Positions 62,850-64,000 of a DNA stretch of 64,000 nt are shown in pieces (the first letter of the stretch is position 1; every line of letters begins with the position of its first letter). The translations under genes were made by a program, and so were the position numbers. The stretch covers positions 3,472,001 through 3,536,000 of the forward strand of contig NZ_CP121194.1 in the NCBI RefSeq assembly GCF_039993895.1, written 5' to 3'. The stretch comes from Edaphobacter paludis. GTDB lineage: Bacteria; Acidobacteriota; Terriglobia; Terriglobales; Acidobacteriaceae. Below the pieces are notes generated by a model that was given only the letters and a program-made list of their open reading frames with translations, had not been told where the DNA came from and ran no database searches.

Positions 62850-63854
62850 TTGTCATCTCCGCTGCCGCAATCGCTGAGTTTTGAGTCAGGCAAAGGCCCC
62901 AGTGTACTCGTTGTCATCTTGAACTGGAACTCTCCAGAAGAGACGAAAACCGCCGTTGCATCTGTATTTGCGATGGATTACCAAAACCTCAGGGTGGCGA
63001 TCATTGAAAACGGATCAATCGACAACTCGGCGGAGATACTCAAAGAGCTTGTCAGTGACCGCGTTCAACTGATCCTCTCCCCCGAAAACCTCGGCTACAC
63101 CGGCGGTTGCAATCTTGGCTTCGACTTGGCTGTTCAGAGCAATGCCGATTATGTCTGGCTGTTGAATAGCGATGCCGTTACCGAAGCAAATGCATTGTCC
63201 TCGCTCATTCGAATCGCAGAACACGACCACACCATTGGATTGATTTCCCCTATCATCGCGACCCTACATGACCCATCAAAGTTGGTTCATGTAGTAGGAA
63301 GATTCGATCCCAAAACCCCCCGGTGTGATTCGACCAAAGATATTGAGGTTGGGCGCCGATGGATAACCAGCGATCCCGGCCAGATCATGCTGCTAGGCAC
63401 AGCCCTTCTGGTAAGAGTTGCCATGGTGCGCAAAATTGGGGGTTTCGACGCGGCGCTCTTCGCCTATTGGGAAGATACTGACCTTTCACTTAGGGCCAAC
63501 AAGGCTGGATTCCGCAACGTGGTTGACTTTAACTCCGTCGTGTATCACACGGAAAGATCAGCTAAAGAGACCCCTGACGAAATAAAACCTCATTTCTGGT
63601 ACTACATGGCGCGAAACGAGATCTATTTCTGGAAAAAGCATGTGAGCTTATTCGGCAGAATCAAGCCATTATGGTGGCAATACACGACTCAATTAAAGTT
63701 TCTAAAACTCGTTAAAGGCAACGAAGTCTCGCGCCAGGCCATTCTCGCCGGACTTTGGGATGGATGGTTCAGAAATACAGGAGCGTATCGTTCCAATCTC
63801 CGCATGCCATACCTGGCCTCCAAGATTGTTGAAGCGCACAGTGAAATCCGCTAG
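62850..63854 (+). CDS. GT2-family glycosyltransferase
   Basis: The 334-residue product starts at a TTG with AAGGAG upstream. The GT-A motifs are VLVVILNWNSPEETKTAVASVF, AIIENGSIDNSAEIL, NLGYTGGCNLGFDLAV and the metal-binding aspartates in ADYVWLLNSDAVTEANALSSL. GGFDAALFAYWEDTDLSLRANKAGFRNV provides the ED acceptor motif. This is the rhamnosyltransferase-like branch of GT2 used for O-antigen and exopolysaccharide. Its stop codon overlaps that of the convergent downstream CDS. Confidence 0.92.
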   Translation: MSSPLPQSLSFESGKGPSVLVVILNWNSPEETKTAVASVFAMDYQNLRVAIIENGSIDNSAEILKELVSDRVQLILSPENLGYTGGCNLGFDLAVQSNADYVWLLNSDAVTEANALSSLIRIAEHDHTIGLISPIIATLHDPSKLVHVVGRFDPKTPRCDSTKDIEVGRRWITSDPGQIMLLGTALLVRVAMVRKIGGFDAALFAYWEDTDLSLRANKAGFRNVVDFNSVVYHTERSAKETPDEIKPHFWYYMARNEIYFWKKHVSLFGRIKPLWWQYTTQLKFLKLVKGNEVSRQAILAGLWDGWFRNTGAYRSNLRMPYLASKIVEAHSEIR

Positions 63855-64000
63855 GACTGGACGAACAATTTCTGCAAAAATCTAGCGATTGGTTCCGGGC
63901 TGTTAGAGATGAGGAGCTTCAGCCGCAGCTTCGGCGTCAGGTAGCGATTGGGAATCGCAGATAAGAGTTCCTTGCATGCCGTAAACCTACCCGCTGAAAA
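63851..64000 (-). CDS. C-terminal end of a CDS (continues beyond window), glycan-locus protein
   Basis: The minus strand is open from the right edge to a TAG at 63851-63853, 49 codons. The translation ends PEPIARFLQKLFVQS and contains a basic helical stretch (YLTPKLRLKLLISNS). Its stop and that of the GT2 gene share the sequence CTAG, so the genes are tail-to-tail. The helical basic C-terminus would suit a glycosyltransferase, but this much sequence does not identify the family. Confidence 0.55.
   Translation of the reverse strand, partial: FSAGRFTACKELLSAIPNRYLTPKLRLKLLISNSPEPIARFLQKLFVQS

Overview
The window looks like chromosomal DNA of an acidobacterium, probably from the Terriglobia (Granulicella/Edaphobacter/Terriglobus-like). 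This is inferred from gene content: two very large Oar-like TonB-dependent receptors with an N-terminal carboxypeptidase-regulatory-like domain, a CRTAC1 (FG-GAP/ASPIC-UnbV) protein paired with TPR proteins, a DUF6599-like protein beside an AMIN/amidase_3 protein, and moderately high G+C. No rRNA operon or CRISPR array was seen. Two tRNA genes are present: tRNA-Ser(UGA) and tRNA-Thr(CGU).

Layout. 0-7 kb: the 5' part of a TonB receptor with a LacI-type palindrome upstream, a TPR/CRTAC1 pair, an outer-membrane barrel protein, tRNA-Ser and a second TPR protein paralogous to the first. 7-20 kb: a seven-gene minus-strand carbohydrate operon (TonB receptor, GH39, ExuT-like MFS transporter, RhmD-like enolase-superfamily dehydratase, FAH/AraD1-like enzyme, beta-hydroxyacid dehydrogenase, GH3). 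It is divergent from a GntR/FCD regulator, and two matching candidate operators lie in the shared promoter region. 20-23.7 kb: a small lipid cluster (ACP and ketoacyl synthase on plus; NAD-dependent epimerase/reductase and alpha-oxoamine synthase on minus) that resembles long-chain-base, sphingolipid-like synthesis.

23.9-40.1 kb is the accessory part. It holds a 1452-residue receptor-like membrane protein with a conserved 351-residue membrane protein; a plus-strand operon of a phospholipase-C-family enzyme, a 138-residue unknown, an outer-membrane barrel and a phytoene-desaturase-like flavoprotein; a TIR-domain protein; a Tll0287-type haem/HAMP sensor; a two-TM DUF4231/SLATT-like protein; a T4-type lysozyme; and a 714-residue unknown. 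It ends at a decayed tyrosine-recombinase fragment directly next to tRNA-Thr, which suggests an old tRNA-targeted island. This block is the best candidate for an undescribed system.

40-55 kb is mostly core: DUF6599-like protein, N-acetylmuramoyl-alanine amidase, ribosomal protein S1, HIT-family hydrolase, TPR proteins, PurA with an ABM-domain monooxygenase, and a membrane-fused spermidine-synthase-like protein. 55.8-64 kb is a surface-polysaccharide locus: acyltransferase 3, two GT4 enzymes, a NodB-type deacetylase, a left-handed beta-helix acetyltransferase, a secreted parallel beta-helix protein, a GT2 enzyme and the 3' end of a further CDS. Clear intrinsic terminators follow rpsA and the purA-ABM pair.
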